Shown: one piece after another, positions 28,053 to 37,084 of the stretch | Layout: the number at the start of each line of letters is the position of its first letter | How positions within the stretch are numbered: the first letter of the stretch is position 1 | The notes under the pieces: generated by a model | Seen by the model: only the letters and a program-made list of their open reading frames with translations | Databases searched by the model: none | Told to the model about the DNA's origin: nothing | Origin: Caballeronia sordidicola | GTDB taxonomy: Bacteria > Pseudomonadota > Gammaproteobacteria > Burkholderiales > Burkholderiaceae | DNA length: 64,000 nt | Assembly (NCBI RefSeq): GCF_001544455.2 | Contig: NZ_FCOC02000003.1 | Span: 62,001 to 126,000 of the forward strand | Reading direction: 5' to 3' | Translations under genes and position numbers: made by a program

Positions 28053-28078
28053 AAAGGCGTCCGCATGCGGACGCCTTT
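28053..28078 (-). terminator. Rho-independent terminator of the fae-MFS operon
   Basis: A perfect palindrome AAAGGCGTCCGCA/TGCGGACGCCTTT is followed on the minus strand by TTTTCG. It lies 62 bases downstream of the MFS gene stop. Confidence 0.88.
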
Positions 28079-28139
28079 ATAAGGTGAGAGTTTTCGGGAG
28101 GGGGCGCGATACCCTGATGTCAGATAGCGCGTTCGAAGA

Positions 28140-29549
28140 TTATGACGATCCGCTCGCGGCTCTCAACGTCAGGTTGCGTGTCTCGGGAGCCCACGCAATC
28201 GAGACGATCATTCCCACGAGCAAAACCCCGGCAAGGATCATCATTGTGTAGTGAAACCCGATTTCCGCTATGCCGACCGGCAGCAAGAACGTGCCGATCG
28301 CTGAACCAAGCCGGCTGCACGCAATGGAAAGGCCCACGCCTGACGCGCGCACCTCGGTTGGAAAACATTCGGGCGGAAATACCCCGACCAGATTGCTGAA
28401 CGCCGACATGGTCAACGTAAAGACAGCGAATGCAATGATCATTGCAAGCGTTGCCGAAGCCGGCAAAAGGCTCATGGCCACAAGCATTGCGCAGGTGACA
28501 GCGAATGATCCGATAAGGAAGTGCCGACGGGGTAACTTGATGGTAAGCCAGATCCCGAGCACGGCGCCTATGACCAGCACCGCGTTGAGCAACAGGTCTG
28601 CACCAAACCCGCCGTTCAATCCGATGACCTTCAAGATTCCCGGCAAGAATGTGTAGATCGCGAAATATGGAATGACCAGACACACGAAGAACCCACAATT
28701 GAACAATGTCCTGCGAATCAGGTCAGGTTGAAACAATCGCGCATAGCCGTGCCTTCCACTCGTAGCCCGAGTTGCCGCCTCAGTGTCAAGGATGACGTCG
28801 GGCCCGAAATGCTTGAGAACCACATCGTGCGCTTCCTTCACGCGGCCCTTCCCGAGCAGCCAACGCGGAGATTCCGGCGTGCCGATGCGCAGCAGGAGCA
28901 CGATAAATGCAGGAAGACTCGCCGATGCAAGCAGCCAGCGCCAGGCGTCAGGACTTGCTTCTCCATATGCCATGCCAAGGACATTCGCTACCACATAGCC
29001 GATTGTCCAGACCACGCTGAACGATCCGAGAAGCGCGCCGCGATGCTTGCGTGGAGAAAATTCCGCCAGGATGGCATGTCCAACCGTGAAGTCACCGCCC
29101 ATGCCAAAACCGATCAAAACCCGAAGTGCAAACAGTTCCAGCGGCGATGTAGCAAAGAACTGAAGGAATGCGGCGACGGTGATAATGACAAAACTGGTGA
29201 GAAAGATACGCTGACGGCCAAGTCGATCAGACAGACGTCCAAAGATCAGGCTGCCCAAGAAAATGCCGATCAACGCCGAGCTTCCGATCGCGCCCATCCA
29301 GAAGGAATCGAGCGGCATCTGCCGGTTCATCGATGCCAGCGCGTACCCGACCGTGCCCAACGCATACCCTTCGGTGAAATGCGCGCCAAACGTCAGGCCT
29401 GCGATCTTGATGTGAAAGCGGTTCAGCGGAATGTCGTCGAGTAGTACGGGCTTCGACGCGGGCGCATCGTGCGTGCGGAGAGGGGCGACGTTCGGGTGTA
29501 ACTCCACACCGATGGGCAATGCACTGCTTGAAGTGTCCTGATGACTCAC
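28140..29549 (-). CDS. MFS transporter (sugar/aromatic acid porter type)
   Basis: 469 residues, 12 predicted membrane segments. MFS signatures include GRLSDRLGRQRIF after TM2 and PESPRWLLGKGRVKEA in the central loop, typical of the sugar porter and aromatic-acid/H+ symporter families. There is a long hydrophilic N-terminus of about 45 residues. The start codon is GTG at 29549 with AAGGAG 5 bases upstream. Last gene in the fae-AKR-ALDH-MFS operon; substrate unknown, perhaps the compound whose breakdown yields an aldehyde or formaldehyde. Confidence 0.85.
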   Translation of the reverse strand: MSHQDTSSSALPIGVELHPNVAPLRTHDAPASKPVLLDDIPLNRFHIKIAGLTFGAHFTEGYALGTVGYALASMNRQMPLDSFWMGAIGSSALIGIFLGSLIFGRLSDRLGRQRIFLTSFVIITVAAFLQFFATSPLELFALRVLIGFGMGGDFTVGHAILAEFSPRKHRGALLGSFSVVWTIGYVVANVLGMAYGEASPDAWRWLLASASLPAFIVLLLRIGTPESPRWLLGKGRVKEAHDVVLKHFGPDVILDTEAATRATSGRHGYARLFQPDLIRRTLFNCGFFVCLVIPYFAIYTFLPGILKVIGLNGGFGADLLLNAVLVIGAVLGIWLTIKLPRRHFLIGSFAVTCAMLVAMSLLPASATLAMIIAFAVFTLTMSAFSNLVGVFPPECFPTEVRASGVGLSIACSRLGSAIGTFLLPVGIAEIGFHYTMMILAGVLLVGMIVSIAWAPETRNLTLRAASGSS

Positions 29550-29652
29550 TGCGTCTCCTTACTTATGTGTTCTTCGATTACCCGCACTACTGCCGGCTAC
29601 ATACGACGGCAACAGTGCATTCGCGAGCAATCAGTGGCGAAACAGCGGCAAA

Positions 29653-31098
29653 TCAGCGTTCGGTTGCCATCAGGCCGCTGATCATCATGTATTTAAGTTC
29701 CATATATTCGTCGAGGCCGTACTTCGATCCTTCCCGGCCCAGACCCGATTGCTTGACGCCGCCAAATGGCGCTACCTCCGTGGATATGATTCCTTCATTG
29801 ATTCCGACCATGCCCGTTTCGAGCGCGTCCGCGACCCGCCATGCGCGCCCCAGATCCCGCGTATAGAAGTAAGCGGCAAGTCCAAAGGGAGTGTCGTTGG
29901 CCAGCTTGATGGCTTCAGCCTCGGTCTCGAATTGAAAGCACGCGGCGACCGGTCCGAACGTTTCTTCCTGCGCGATGAACATGCTTCGATTCGCGTGCGC
30001 CAATACGGTTGGTTCATAGAACGTGCCGCCCAATGAATGCGGACGACCGCCAGTCATGATGGTTGCACCTTTGCTCACGGCGTCCTGCACGTGGTCGCCG
30101 ACCTTCCTGAACGCTGCATCGTTGATAAGCGGACCTTGGTCGACATCCTGCTCGAGCGCATTGCCTACGCGGAGCTTGCCAACGGCATGAGTCAGACGCC
30201 GCGTGAATTCGGCATAGACCCCTGCCTGCACGAAGAAACGATTGACGCACACGCACGTCTGGCCCGTATTGCGAAATTTCGATGCCATGGCGCCTTGTAC
30301 CGCAGCGTCCAGATCGGCGTCGTCGAATACGATGAACGGCGCATTGCCACCGAGTTCCAGCGAAAGCTTCTTTAGCGTATCGGCCGATTGCGCGGCCAGA
30401 AGCTTGCCGACCCGCGTCGACCCGGTGAACGACAACTTGCGTACGACCGGCGATGCAGTCAACTCTGCCCCGATCGCCACCGCGTCGCCTGATAAAACAT
30501 TGAACACGCCCGCCGGGATGCCGGCTTCCTCAGCGAGCGTGGCGAGCGCCAGCGCGCTCAGCGGCGTTTCCTCGGATGGCTTGAGAACCATTGTGCAGCC
30601 TGCTGCCAGGGCAGGTCCGGCCTTTCGCGTGATCATCGCAAGCGGGAAATTCCATGGCGTGATCGCCGCCACGACCCCGACAGGCTCGCGCGTGACAATG
30701 ATCTTCGAGCCAGCCTTGGAGCTCGGAATCACGTCGCCGTAGCTGCGTTTCGCCTCTTCAGCAAACCATTCCAGGAAACTCGCGGCATAGGCTACTTCGC
30801 CTGCTGCTTCCGCAAGCGGCTTCCCCTGCTCCTGGGTGAGCAATTTTGCCAGCGCATCACGATGCTCGAGCATCAGTTCGCCCCAACGCCGCACCCGTGC
30901 GCCCCGTTCCTTTGCGCTTAACGCGCGCCATGCCGGAAAGGCGCTTTCCGCGGCAAGAATGGCCTGCTGTGTCTCGCGTGCGCCCGCTTTCGCGACTTCC
31001 GCGATCACGTCTCCCGTGGCCGGATTGCGAACCGGGTAGGTTTCGGCGCTGTCTTGCCAGAGACCATTGATGTAATGCTCTTTGCGAAGCAGGTTCAT
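29653..31098 (-). CDS. NAD(P)-dependent aldehyde dehydrogenase (succinate-semialdehyde dehydrogenase type)
   Basis: 481 residues. ALDH signatures: ITPWNFPLAMITRK, FTGSTRVGKLL, the catalytic Glu in LELGGNAPF, and the catalytic Cys in GQTCVCVNRF (the usual GabD pattern). C-terminal PFGGVKQSGLGREGSKYGLDEYMELKY. It is closest in pattern to GabD-type succinate-semialdehyde dehydrogenases; related enzymes oxidise glycolaldehyde, glutarate semialdehyde or other short aldehydes. A 4-base ATGA overlap with the upstream aldo/keto reductase gene shows coupling. The substrate in this operon is not known. Confidence 0.87.
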   Translation of the reverse strand: MNLLRKEHYINGLWQDSAETYPVRNPATGDVIAEVAKAGARETQQAILAAESAFPAWRALSAKERGARVRRWGELMLEHRDALAKLLTQEQGKPLAEAAGEVAYAASFLEWFAEEAKRSYGDVIPSSKAGSKIIVTREPVGVVAAITPWNFPLAMITRKAGPALAAGCTMVLKPSEETPLSALALATLAEEAGIPAGVFNVLSGDAVAIGAELTASPVVRKLSFTGSTRVGKLLAAQSADTLKKLSLELGGNAPFIVFDDADLDAAVQGAMASKFRNTGQTCVCVNRFFVQAGVYAEFTRRLTHAVGKLRVGNALEQDVDQGPLINDAAFRKVGDHVQDAVSKGATIMTGGRPHSLGGTFYEPTVLAHANRSMFIAQEETFGPVAACFQFETEAEAIKLANDTPFGLAAYFYTRDLGRAWRVADALETGMVGINEGIISTEVAPFGGVKQSGLGREGSKYGLDEYMELKYMMISGLMATER

Positions 31099-32132
31099 GC
31101 TGCATCCTTCATTGACTGAACAAAATCACCCTGCGGCGCACGTGGTTCGCGTGCAATTCGCCGGCCGGCCGTGTAGTCATTGATAACGTCGCACGGTGTG
31201 TAGTTGCGCTCGAGCTCGAAAAGTTCGTCTGCTTCGAGATGCGTACCGAGCGCGTTGAGTGCGCTGTCGAACTGGGCGGGTGAATCGGCGCCGACCAGCA
31301 TGCTCGCGACGCCTGCGCGCTGCAGCACCCAAGCTTGCGCAATTTGCGCGGCGCTTACACCGCGCAACCGTGCGACGCGTTCCACGGAAGCCGCGATGGC
31401 GCGCGACGCCGCGTCGCCATACATTTGCGAAGTAAAAAAGTCGGTCTGATTACGCGTGGAGGCGGCGTCGCAGGTCAAGAGTCCGCGCGCCAGCGGGCTG
31501 AACACGGACACGCCCAGTCCCTGGTCCGCGCAGTACGGCATCATTTCGCGCTCTTCCTCGCGATATGCAAGATTCAACTGAAGTTGCATGTTGATGGGCT
31601 TATGCCAGCCGTTGCGCTCGCACACTTGAATGATTTTCGCGAGCTGCCACGTGTACATGGTCGACACACCGATGTAACGCGCCTTGCCCGAGCGGACAAT
31701 ATCGTCCAGCGCAGCCATGGTTTCTTCAACGGGCGTGGCAGTATCGAAGTAGTGCAGCATGTAAATGTCCACGTAATCCATGCCGAGGCGCCGCAGCGAG
31801 GCATCGATACCGTCAAGCACGTGCTTGCGCGAATGACCACCCGCGTTTTGATACGCGCCCATGTCGTAGCCGACCTTGGTGGTCACCACGATCTCCTCGC
31901 GTCGGGCGAGGCGCCCAAGAATCCTGCCAACCACTTCTTCGCCGACGCCCGCCGAATAGAAATCGGCAAGATCAACGAAGTTCACGCCGGCTTCCAGCGC
32001 GTGGCGAACGATCGGCTCGCTCTTCTGCTCGTCGAAGATCCACGGTTTCCATTGCGGCGTGCCCATATTCATGGTGCCAAGGCACAGGCGTGACACTTTC
32101 AGGCCGTACTGGCCCAAGCGAACGTATTCCAT
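31095..32132 (-). CDS. Aldo/keto reductase
   Basis: 345 residues, AKR fold. The catalytic tetrad is visible: D and Y in FVDLADFYSAGVGEE, K in VTTKVGYD, and H in IYMLHYFD. The C-terminal nucleotide-binding part (VSAAQIAQAWVLQRAGVASMLVGADSPAQFDSALNAL) is of the YajO/YghZ-like group. GGAG lies 9 bases upstream of the ATG. It is coupled to the aldehyde dehydrogenase gene and follows the fae-like gene by 48 bases. It may interconvert the alcohol and aldehyde of the operon's substrate. Confidence 0.86.
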   Translation of the reverse strand: MEYVRLGQYGLKVSRLCLGTMNMGTPQWKPWIFDEQKSEPIVRHALEAGVNFVDLADFYSAGVGEEVVGRILGRLARREEIVVTTKVGYDMGAYQNAGGHSRKHVLDGIDASLRRLGMDYVDIYMLHYFDTATPVEETMAALDDIVRSGKARYIGVSTMYTWQLAKIIQVCERNGWHKPINMQLQLNLAYREEEREMMPYCADQGLGVSVFSPLARGLLTCDAASTRNQTDFFTSQMYGDAASRAIAASVERVARLRGVSAAQIAQAWVLQRAGVASMLVGADSPAQFDSALNALGTHLEADELFELERNYTPCDVINDYTAGRRIAREPRAPQGDFVQSMKDAA

Positions 32133-32180
32133 TACTAAGTCTCCATGGCGAGCGCCGGCACGCGGCGCCCATAGGTGTTT

Positions 32181-32720
32181 TTAGAGGGCATCGCGCGATA
32201 AACGCGGCGTATAGAAGGGATTCGATACTTCGCGCGCGGCGGCGAACACATCGCTTTTCGACGGCAGGCCGGCCATGGCGGCCTTGATCGCATTCCTGGT
32301 CGCGCGGTAGTTGTTGCGAAACACGGCGTCCAGATCGTCGGCTGCCGGGTTCACCCAATTAGCCGATACGACCACCCAGTCGTTTTCCGCTTCGGGCGGC
32401 AGTGTCCCGTCTTCGAGCGACTCGGCAACCGCCTTCGCGATTCCAGCCTGTGACGCGCCCCACGTTGCGTTTCCGTGGAACTCGCTGGCGATCTGCGCCT
32501 TGTTCACATACAGCGTAAGCGGCTTGGTGGGAATGCCTGGCTGGGCAATGACGACAAACGGAGCGTGGCCCGCTGATGGCGTAGCAAGCGCCGTGGCGAA
32601 GGCTTGTCCGGCGGGGCCGTTGCGCGGGCCGACGAGCACGTTGATATGGGCGAGATTGACGCCCGGTCCTTCAAAACCCTCGCCGATGTGAAGGTTGCGC
32701 TCGGATTGCGATGCTGGCAT
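32181..32720 (-). CDS. fae: Formaldehyde-activating enzyme family protein
   Basis: 179 residues of the Fae family, which condenses formaldehyde with tetrahydromethanopterin to methylene-H4MPT. The family pattern is clear: HIGEGFEGPGVNLAHINVLVGPRNGPAG, with the catalytic His of AHIN, then HAPFVVIAQPG, KPLTLYVNKAQI, ATWGASQAGIAKAV and the C-terminal NNYRATRNAIKAAM. GGAAG lies 7 bases upstream of the ATG. No other H4MPT-pathway genes are in the window. Fae paralogues fused to or paired with other functions exist, so a sensing or scavenging role is an alternative. It starts the fae-AKR-ALDH-MFS operon. Confidence 0.9.
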   Translation of the reverse strand: MPASQSERNLHIGEGFEGPGVNLAHINVLVGPRNGPAGQAFATALATPSAGHAPFVVIAQPGIPTKPLTLYVNKAQIASEFHGNATWGASQAGIAKAVAESLEDGTLPPEAENDWVVVSANWVNPAADDLDAVFRNNYRATRNAIKAAMAGLPSKSDVFAAAREVSNPFYTPRLSRDAL

Positions 32721-32852
32721 GTTGACTTCCGTTCAAGGAGTGGATCGATGAACAGATTGTGCGAGCCAGCATCGACGAGGAGGAATCGATGATTCGTGAG
32801 CACCGGTATGAGCGCCGCTCAGATCGGTAGATTCCCTGAGGCGTGCGCGTAC

Positions 32853-33140
32853 TTATCGTTCGGATGGCGCGATGGCGCCGTAGCGCGCAAGGAACTCCCG
32901 ATGTTGTTGCTCGTCCACGCCCACGGGATGGATTTCCGTTGATGCCGGGCGGCTCGCGAGCCGCGCCTTCGGACGGATCGGGCGGAACTGAAAGCCGCCG
33001 CCGCAATTCGGGCAGACGTTATGAAGCCGTGACACGCACGACTCGCAGAACGTGCATTCGAAGCTGCAGATCATGGCGTCGCGGGCTGCGGGCGGGAGCG
33101 GCTTTCCGCAGCATTCACAGGTTGGGCGCAAGGCAAGCAT
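32853..33140 (-). CDS. DUF1272 Cys-rich zinc-ribbon-type protein
   Basis: 95 residues. Its pattern LRPTCECCGKPLPPAARDAMICSFECTFCESCVSRLHNVCPNCGGGF places ten Cys in CxC/CxxC pairs, as in the DUF1272 family, and it very likely binds zinc. The function of the family is unknown. The start at 33140 is preferred to 33146 because AAGGAG is then 8 bases away. Its position upstream of fae on the same strand (132-bp gap) may be coincidental. Confidence 0.85.
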   Translation of the reverse strand: MLALRPTCECCGKPLPPAARDAMICSFECTFCESCVSRLHNVCPNCGGGFQFRPIRPKARLASRPASTEIHPVGVDEQQHREFLARYGAIAPSER

Positions 33141-33219
33141 GGGCATATCTCCTTTCCTGCATTTTAGGATCGGTGGTCCGCCCGCCCTCGCCAATCTGGC
33201 CACAATTTACGTCAGTTGT

Positions 33220-34605
33220 TCACGTCAGTACGCCCCACATCACCAGCGTGAGCGCAAGGCCAACCACCGAGACGATGGTCTGCAGCACCGACCAGACATA
33301 CACCGTCTGTTTCAACTGCAATCCGAAGTACTCGCGGATCATCCAGAAACCGGCGTCGTTGACGTGGCAAAAGAACACCGAACCTGCACCGATCGCAAGC
33401 GCCAACAGCGAGTTGTGGGTCGCGCTCAGGCCTGCCACCACCGGCGCGATGATTCCTGCGGTCGTCGTGGTCGCGACCGTGGCCGAGCCGGTTGCCTGGC
33501 GCAACGCCACCGCGATCAGCCATGCAAGCAGGATCAGCGGCATGTGTGCGCCAACCGCAATCTTGCCGATCGTGGTGCTGATTCCGCCCAGTACCAGCGT
33601 TTGCTTGAGGCCGCCGCCAGCGCCGATGGTCAACAGCAGCGCGCAGATTGGAGGCAGGCTTTTGCGCAGGATACCGCTGACCTTGTCGCGCGGCATGCCA
33701 CGCGTCCAGCCCAATGCGACGATTGCGAAAAGAACGGTGAGTCCAAGGGCAATCAATGGCTCACCGAGAAAATTGAGCGTATTGAACAGCAGCGTTTCAG
33801 GCTGGACGCCCAGTTTCGCTATCGTGCGGCCAAGCATCAGAAGCACGGGCAGGAGAATCGTCAGCAGCGAGATACGGAAGCTGGGCGCGTCGAGCGCACC
33901 GGTTGCATCGACTTTCGACGCAAACAGCTTGCCCATCTCCTCCGGCTCCTCGACGTGCATCCGGCGCGACAGCCACATTCCATATAGCGGACCGGCCAGG
34001 ATCACAGCGGGAATCGCCACGATGATGCCCAAGCCCATCGTGATCCCGAGGTCCGCATGCAGCGCGCTGACCGCGATCAACGGGCCCGGGTGCGGCGGCA
34101 GCAGCGCATGCAGGGTTGTCATGCCGGCAAGCGCGGGAATCGCGATACGCAGGATCGGCTGCTTCGAGCGGCGCGCCATCACGAAAATGATGGGCACCAT
34201 CATCACAAGTCCGACTTCGAAAAAAAGCGGCAAGCCGATGACGAGCGCGACCAGCGCCATCAGCCAGGGCAACGTGCGTGGCGTGGAATGATCGAGGATG
34301 GTGGAAACCAGCCTGTCGGCCGCGCCGGACTCGGCCATCAGGGCGCCGAGCATCGCACCGAGCGCGATGATGATGCCCACATCGCCCAGCAACCCGCCCG
34401 CGCCTTTGCTGAATGCGCTCGCGACGGCTTCGAGAGGCAGACCCGCAGTGAAGCCGGCCACAAAAGTGCCGACGAGTATCGATAGAAACGGCGCCAACTT
34501 CAGCGCGCTGATAAGAACAATGATCGACGCCAGACCGAGCGCGCATGCGATAAGAAGGCGCGTGTCGTGGTCGGACCACGCGGCGAAAGTCGAAGTCAGA
34601 TGCAC
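33220..34605 (-). CDS. gntP: GntP-family gluconate:H+ symporter
   Basis: 461 residues, about 12-14 hydrophobic segments. GntP signatures include KGAGGLLGDVGIIIALGAMLGALMAESGAADRLV, LPLFFEVGLVMMVPIIF, LLPPHPGPLIAVSAL and ATGSATVATTTTAGIIAPVV. It imports gluconate or a similar sugar acid with protons. The start codon is GTG at 34605 with AAGGGC upstream. No gluconate kinase gene is nearby, so the exact substrate remains open. Confidence 0.88.
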   Translation of the reverse strand: MHLTSTFAAWSDHDTRLLIACALGLASIIVLISALKLAPFLSILVGTFVAGFTAGLPLEAVASAFSKGAGGLLGDVGIIIALGAMLGALMAESGAADRLVSTILDHSTPRTLPWLMALVALVIGLPLFFEVGLVMMVPIIFVMARRSKQPILRIAIPALAGMTTLHALLPPHPGPLIAVSALHADLGITMGLGIIVAIPAVILAGPLYGMWLSRRMHVEEPEEMGKLFASKVDATGALDAPSFRISLLTILLPVLLMLGRTIAKLGVQPETLLFNTLNFLGEPLIALGLTVLFAIVALGWTRGMPRDKVSGILRKSLPPICALLLTIGAGGGLKQTLVLGGISTTIGKIAVGAHMPLILLAWLIAVALRQATGSATVATTTTAGIIAPVVAGLSATHNSLLALAIGAGSVFFCHVNDAGFWMIREYFGLQLKQTVYVWSVLQTIVSVVGLALTLVMWGVLT

Positions 34606-34938
34606 TGAAATGCCCTTGGCTGGTTGATGGAAGTGAGTAGCGTACCTGCGGCCGTATGCCGCCGCGCGGTGGCGGCGATTTTACGAGTGCTTGCTTACGG
34701 GATGCTTGTGCTCGATTTGATCGTGCGGATTGTTACGGGTTACGGGATTTGGGATCGCGAATAGGGTCGCGTAAGAAAAGCACAGATTTTAAGGCATCGA
34801 TATAAAGTTTTTATTAACTGTATTTTTGATACCTATTGGCATTTAGCCCAGCCGCCGAAGTCAAATACTCTTTGCTTGTATAACCGTTCTTCTGTCCAGC
34901 GGCGAAGTCGAACATTGGGCGCTTTGTTAATCAGGCAA

Positions 34939-34954
34939 CTTTATGCGCATAAAG
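34939..34954. other. parS-type centromere site
   Basis: Perfect 16-bp palindrome CTTTATGCGCATAAAG upstream of parA. Palindromes with the TATGCGCATA core are the ParB sites reported for secondary replicons of Burkholderia, so this is a likely ParB-binding site. Confidence 0.85.
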
Positions 34955-35154
34955 CAATGCGCTCCATTGTCGGCAACTGCTCCCGAAGCCGACAACGAGC
35001 ACGCAAAAGCCCTTTTCAATTATGGACAATCCCAGAACGAACAACGGCGTACATCGGCGAATGCGCCTCATGCATGCATCCTGGCTCTAAATTATGACCA
35101 AACATCTCGCGTCTCGCTTCTCACTATCTTCGTGATCACCCGAGAGTCCGCCGA

Positions 35155-35170
35155 CTTTATGCGCATAAAC
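35155..35170. other. parS-type centromere site
   Basis: CTTTATGCGCATAAAC has the perfect 14-bp core TTTATGCGCATAAA with one mismatch in the outer pair. It lies 98 bases upstream of the parA start. Confidence 0.82.
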
Positions 35171-35268
35171 TCCGGCCATCCTCGGTCGAATGGCTAATCT
35201 CAATCGTTATCTCTAGAATTTTTCAGTTTTCAATGTAAAATTCGAAAAGCTAAACTTGGGAGCACAAC

Positions 35269-35931
35269 GTGGCAGCCGAAATCATTGCGATCACGCAACA
35301 GAAGGGCGGAGTAGGAAAAAGCACGATCGCAATGCACTTGGGCGCTGCGTTTCATGAAAAGGGGAAGCGGGTCCTCGTCGTCGATGCAGACGGGCAAAAC
35401 ACGCTCGTCCACTGGGCCAGCGCCGCATCTGATGAAGCCAGCGGCATTCCATTTCCGATCGTGAACCTGTCCGAAGCGGGCGCCCAGATTCATCGCGAAA
35501 TCAGGAAGTTCGTAAGCGACTACGACGTCATCGTGGTCGATTGCCCGCCTTCCATCACTGAGAAAGTCTCGGGCGTTGTCCTGCTCGCTGCGTCCGTCGC
35601 TATCGTGCCGACGTCGTCATCGCCCGCGGACTACTGGTCGAGTGTTGGCCTGGTCAAACTCATCCAGCAAGCTCAGGTTATGAATGAAGATCTACGCGCC
35701 GTATTTCTTCTGAATAAAACTGAAGAGAAACGAATGTTGACCCGCGAATTAAAACGAGCCCTGGAGGAGTTGGGTTTTCCGTTGCTCAAGACACAAATTC
35801 CGACGCGCGAATGCTACAAGCAGGCAATGGCCTTGGGCCAGACCGTGCTCCAGATGACCGATCGAGGCTCGCGCCTCGCGGCAACCGAAATACGTGCGTG
35901 CGCAGACGAAGTTCTCGCCATGCTTCCCTGA
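35269..35931 (+). CDS. parA: Partition ATPase ParA
   Basis: 220 residues. The deviant Walker A motif is KGGVGKST (residues 12-19, signature Lys 12). VLVVDADGQNT is the A' motif and VIVVDCPPSITE is Walker B. There is no N-terminal HTH, as in short chromid/plasmid ParA proteins. It moves ParB-parS complexes along the nucleoid. The start codon is GTG with GGGAG 7 bases upstream. parB follows after 24 bases, and the gap holds a perfect parS palindrome. This places the window at the maintenance centre of a secondary replicon. Confidence 0.95.
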   Translation: MAAEIIAITQQKGGVGKSTIAMHLGAAFHEKGKRVLVVDADGQNTLVHWASAASDEASGIPFPIVNLSEAGAQIHREIRKFVSDYDVIVVDCPPSITEKVSGVVLLAASVAIVPTSSSPADYWSSVGLVKLIQQAQVMNEDLRAVFLLNKTEEKRMLTRELKRALEELGFPLLKTQIPTRECYKQAMALGQTVLQMTDRGSRLAATEIRACADEVLAMLP

Positions 35932-35947
35932 CTTTATGCGCATAAAG
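35932..35947. other. parS-type site between parA and parB
   Basis: Perfect CTTTATGCGCATAAAG starting right after the parA stop codon and ending 8 bases before the parB ATG. ParB binding here could also regulate parB expression. Confidence 0.85.
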
Positions 35948-35955
35948 GACCCTGA

Positions 35956-37020
35956 ATGAAACCGAACCAATTCGCTAAAGGCTTTAAGGCTAGACCCGAC
36001 ACAACAAGCAGTGAAAAACGTACGGCCCTCGATCGCATCAATGCCATCGACGAAATCGTCAACCAAGAGGCTGGTAACGACAAGCAAGTGACCGGCCGCT
36101 CCAGCGGCTATTCGGACGATGAATTTCAGGGCGACGCTGATGCACCGGAGTCGGAAGCATTTAAAGCTTGGCGCCGTACAAACAGATATGTTCAGGGCCA
36201 AGTAATCGAATTGCCGTTGAAGGCTATCAAGCCAAGTCCTTTCAATCCTCGCCACTTCTATCTGAAAGCATCCATCGCCGAACTGGCCGTGAACCTGGCC
36301 AAACAAGGCCAGCAGCAAGCCATTCACGTGATACCCGATCACGACAATCCGGGCACCTTTTTTGTGAGCGACGGAGGCCGGCGGGTTCGTGCTCTTAGAG
36401 AAGCGAATAAAGAAACGGTGAAGGCAATTGTCATCGACCTTCCGATTGGTATCGAAAGCTATAAGCTCGGCTACGACCTGAATGTGCAGCGCGACTCGCA
36501 AACGGTGTTCGATAACGCAGTCGTCTGGAAGCGGTTTCTCGACGAGAAGCATTTTCAGAGTCAGCGGGAACTTGCCGATCACCTCGGTCTCGACGAATCG
36601 ACCATCGCGGTTGCGCTGGCAATCGCCAAGCTGCCAGAGAACGTCATGCACGAGATGGTTGCACGCCCTGACAGGTTTGGATCGAACATGGCCTATCAGG
36701 TCTCGCGCTTTCATGGAGCGCGTGGCGCCGACGCGACGCTCCGGCTGATCAACAAGATCGCCTCCGATGATCTTAGTACGCGCCAAGTCGCGGACATCGT
36801 AAAGGGACGTGCGAGCGCACAAGAAACGCCAAAGCCTGCAGGTCGACAACGCTATGCGCAACGGCTGGAAATCAAACTAGAGGGAATCTCAGTGGGCGAC
36901 CTCAAAACCTACGGCGACGACCGGCTGGAGTTGCGATTGCGAGGCCTGTCGAAAGACAAACGCGATGCGCTTCTTCAACAGATCGAGAAAATGCTGCAGA
37001 CCGAATCAGCCAAACGGTAG
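35956..37020 (+). CDS. parB: Partition protein ParB
   Basis: 354 residues. The N-terminal extension is of low complexity. The ParB/Srx fold follows (PLKAIKPSPFNPRHF; SDGGRRVRALREAN, the Arg-rich CTP-binding patch) and then the HTH (SQRELADHLGLDESTIAVALAIAKLPENV). The C-terminal dimerisation region is at about 290-350. It binds parS and spreads on DNA. The next gene, rep, is convergent with its 3' end 64 bases away. Confidence 0.94.
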   Translation: MKPNQFAKGFKARPDTTSSEKRTALDRINAIDEIVNQEAGNDKQVTGRSSGYSDDEFQGDADAPESEAFKAWRRTNRYVQGQVIELPLKAIKPSPFNPRHFYLKASIAELAVNLAKQGQQQAIHVIPDHDNPGTFFVSDGGRRVRALREANKETVKAIVIDLPIGIESYKLGYDLNVQRDSQTVFDNAVVWKRFLDEKHFQSQRELADHLGLDESTIAVALAIAKLPENVMHEMVARPDRFGSNMAYQVSRFHGARGADATLRLINKIASDDLSTRQVADIVKGRASAQETPKPAGRQRYAQRLEIKLEGISVGDLKTYGDDRLELRLRGLSKDKRDALLQQIEKMLQTESAKR

Positions 37021-37084
37021 TTCCAAAGCCGTTCACGCGATGCGCGGCGATATCACACAAGCCGGCGTTAGCACGACGCCAAGC

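Larger units (their letters stand above)
34606..35268. promoter_or_regulatory. Upstream region of the partition operon, with parS-type sites
   Basis: 663 bp, markedly AT-rich toward both ends. It contains two parS-type palindromes (34939-34954 and 35155-35170) and the parA promoter region. A TAAAAT-like -10 is present near 35235. No credible gene found. Confidence 0.6.
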
